Position numbers and translations under genes: made by a program. DNA of 64,000 nt. Source: Saururus chinensis (lineage: Eukaryota > Streptophyta > Magnoliopsida > Piperales > Saururaceae). The stretch spans positions 4,888,968 to 4,952,967 of the forward strand of contig CP141141.1 in NCBI GenBank assembly GCA_035235625.1, read 5' to 3'. Under the pieces are notes generated by a model that was not told the DNA's origin, searched no databases, and was given only the letters and a program-made list of their open reading frames with translations. Below are positions 62,136 to 64,000 of this stretch, piece by piece; the stretch's first letter is position 1; the number at the start of each line of letters is the position of its first letter.

Positions 62136-63860
62136 AAATATGTGTAAGTTGTATCGGTAAGTGTATGATTGTATGAGTAAGTTGGTATGACTTTGATTAA
62201 GAGTATAAATATAAGATTGGTTTGATGATATGTATTTGGCATGATTGTATACATATGTGCATGATTATTATCTACATGTTTGCTTCATGTTTGAGTTGCA
62301 TGAATGTATCTATGTATGAACTTACTGAATTAACTGTTTAGAACTCCCATACTGAGTATTTTTCTACTAAATATTAAAATATTTATTTACCTTTTTTTTA
62401 GCCTAATGATCGAGAGACTTTTACAAATTTGTGTCGGAGAGCTCTTAGAGATATATGCTTATTTTCATGGTAGATTGATTCTCTTTAACTTAAGTATATC
62501 TTTGACTTACTGTGAGTATTAATTTTTATCATGATTTGATGTATTAGGTGAGATGAGATTTAAAGTGTTTATACTTTCTCGACTTATAATTTGGATTAAA
62601 CTGTGGACTCTTATAAGACTTACACTTAGGGATGTTTGAGATAGATCTGTATTTTAAGTCTATGATCATAGTAATTTCTTTTGTACATTATTTTCAAGTA
62701 GCGCGTTTGGTTTGGTTGTACAATATTTAATCGAACGAGCAAAAAATTGTATGGGAAAAATCAATGTATTATGTTTTAATTTATAAACTGTTTTCACAGA
62801 TTTTGTATTTCATCATTTTCCCATATTTACAATCGTTATGTTGTAAAAAATTTCTATGAAATTTAAGAAAATGTTAAAATAAATCTCGAGGCGTTACATA
62901 AACATAAAAAAATCATAAATTACATGTTTTTAATAAATTACCATTACAAAATGATTTGAAAGAGCTTTAACCTCAAGAAATTCTACCTAAAAATTAGAGA
63001 TTTTAGTTAATCTTAATCAAAATTAACTAATAAAATCAAATCAACCTCTAAAATAATAAATTTAAAACCTCATGTTAAAAACAAAAATAACCTAATTAGG
63101 GTTCTGAATCGGAATAAAAAATATGATTTTAAAAATGATGAAAACTAAGAATCTAAATAGGAGAAGTGAATATATAGATGATTAAGACAAAAATTTGAAG
63201 ATTAATGGGTGCTTAAGTGGAAAAACCTTACCTTGAGAAGGGTTTTTCTTTTGGAAAATAAGGGTAGAGTTTAGCCTCCTTCCTATTCTCAGCTTTTCCC
63301 TGTTTGGCAAATAGTTGATTTTTTTTATAGTAAGGCTTATGGCTTAAAATTAAATTATTAGGTTAAAAAATAGGTAAAATGCCCTAAGCGAATATTTAAA
63401 TGCACTTTTGACTCAAAAATGAATTTAATGATACCTAATCACACTTAGGTAAATCAGAAGAAGGTTGGCGGCCGACATGGGTAGTACGTCATCGACACAG
63501 ACGTAGGTCTGCTATGCGGCCTATTCCTTTGAAAAATTTGGGTAAATCAAACTTGACATTAATACTATAAATTAAAATAAAATTAAACCTTAAAAAATTT
63601 ATAAATAACGTAACTCATTACCCCAAGAAATTTAAATCACTGACAAACAAATAAATTAGAGATCTTACAATAACTCATTATAGAATTCTGCTACTCTCAC
63701 TTAGGGAGGAAACTTATTCTCAAAGGAACGTAAAACCTTGTCTAATAGACATAAAACCCCATCATTGTGGAGGTAAAATTGATTCGATAAACCTCCGATG
63801 CAGCTAATCCGGAAAACTATGATATCTAATTGATTAATCTGGTTAAACACGAGTAATCTT
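62136..63860. other. AT-rich LTR-like DNA, no gene found
   Basis: The motif GAGGCGTTACA at 62888-62899 looks like the edge of a TGTAACGCC-type LTR in minus orientation, but I could not find its partner end, primer site or duplication. No coding frame of interest. Confidence 0.3.
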
Positions 63861-63869
63861 ACCTTACAA

Positions 63870-64000
63870 GTCATTTTCATGATGCATGTGACATAATATA
63901 TACGTCAGCAATATTTAATGAATGTAAGCAGAGGTAAACATACTTTAATTAGTCCTAATATACATGAAACATGATCTATTTGTGATAAATAAAATTATAT
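63870..64000 (+). repeat. start of a dispersed repeat, cut by the window end
   Basis: Direct match to 53630-53765. Confidence 0.6.

Overview
This window is nuclear DNA from a flowering plant. The protein-coding genes are split by long GT-AG introns, and most of the rest is plant-type transposable elements: Ty3/gypsy LTR elements with initiator-Met tRNA primer sites, hAT and Mutator-like DNA transposons, an RTE-type LINE, and a Stowaway-type MITE. The species cannot be named from the sequence. The L7a protein reads closer to monocot and other non-crucifer angiosperm versions than to what I recall of Arabidopsis.

Three host genes are supported. Two nearly identical seven-exon genes for cytosolic 60S ribosomal protein L7a (eL8) lie on the minus strand at 856-4659 and 25461-29380. 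They form a direct duplication, now pushed apart by about 20 kb of nested transposons, and their 258-residue products differ at only two positions. Head to head with the second copy, a ten-coding-exon gene at 34903-51290 on the plus strand encodes a 258-residue PIG-L-type N-acetylglucosaminyl-phosphatidylinositol de-N-acetylase (the second step of GPI-anchor synthesis in the ER). It probably has a non-coding first exon near 29.6-29.8 kb.

Layout: 1-600 repeat fragments; 0.6-4.9 kb L7a copy 1; 4959-5773 an 815-bp non-autonomous Mutator-like element with a 9-bp target duplication; 5.8-13.0 kb degraded LTR and hAT remnants; 13067-20606 a 7.5-kb Mutator-like element with about 300-bp inverted ends and a perfect 9-bp target duplication. 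That element holds a 20-bp minisatellite, a solo LTR with its own 5-bp duplication, an ATG18/WIPI-like gene fragment, and a gypsy LTR plus broken gag. Then 20.6-25.0 kb an unclassified stretch and a dead hAT transposon; 25.1-29.4 kb L7a copy 2; 29.5-51.3 kb the PIG-L gene, whose introns carry a LINE, a foldback element, a MITE, a 3.3-kb gag-protease-only gypsy element and several local duplications; 52.2-53.2 kb a giant hairpin; 54743-60205 a full-length but inactivated gypsy chromovirus; 60.2-64.0 kb LTR-like and tandem-repeat DNA.

The most unusual object is the 13067-20606 Mutator-like element, which looks like a Pack-MULE carrying the start of an autophagy gene. I saw no wholly new biochemical system.
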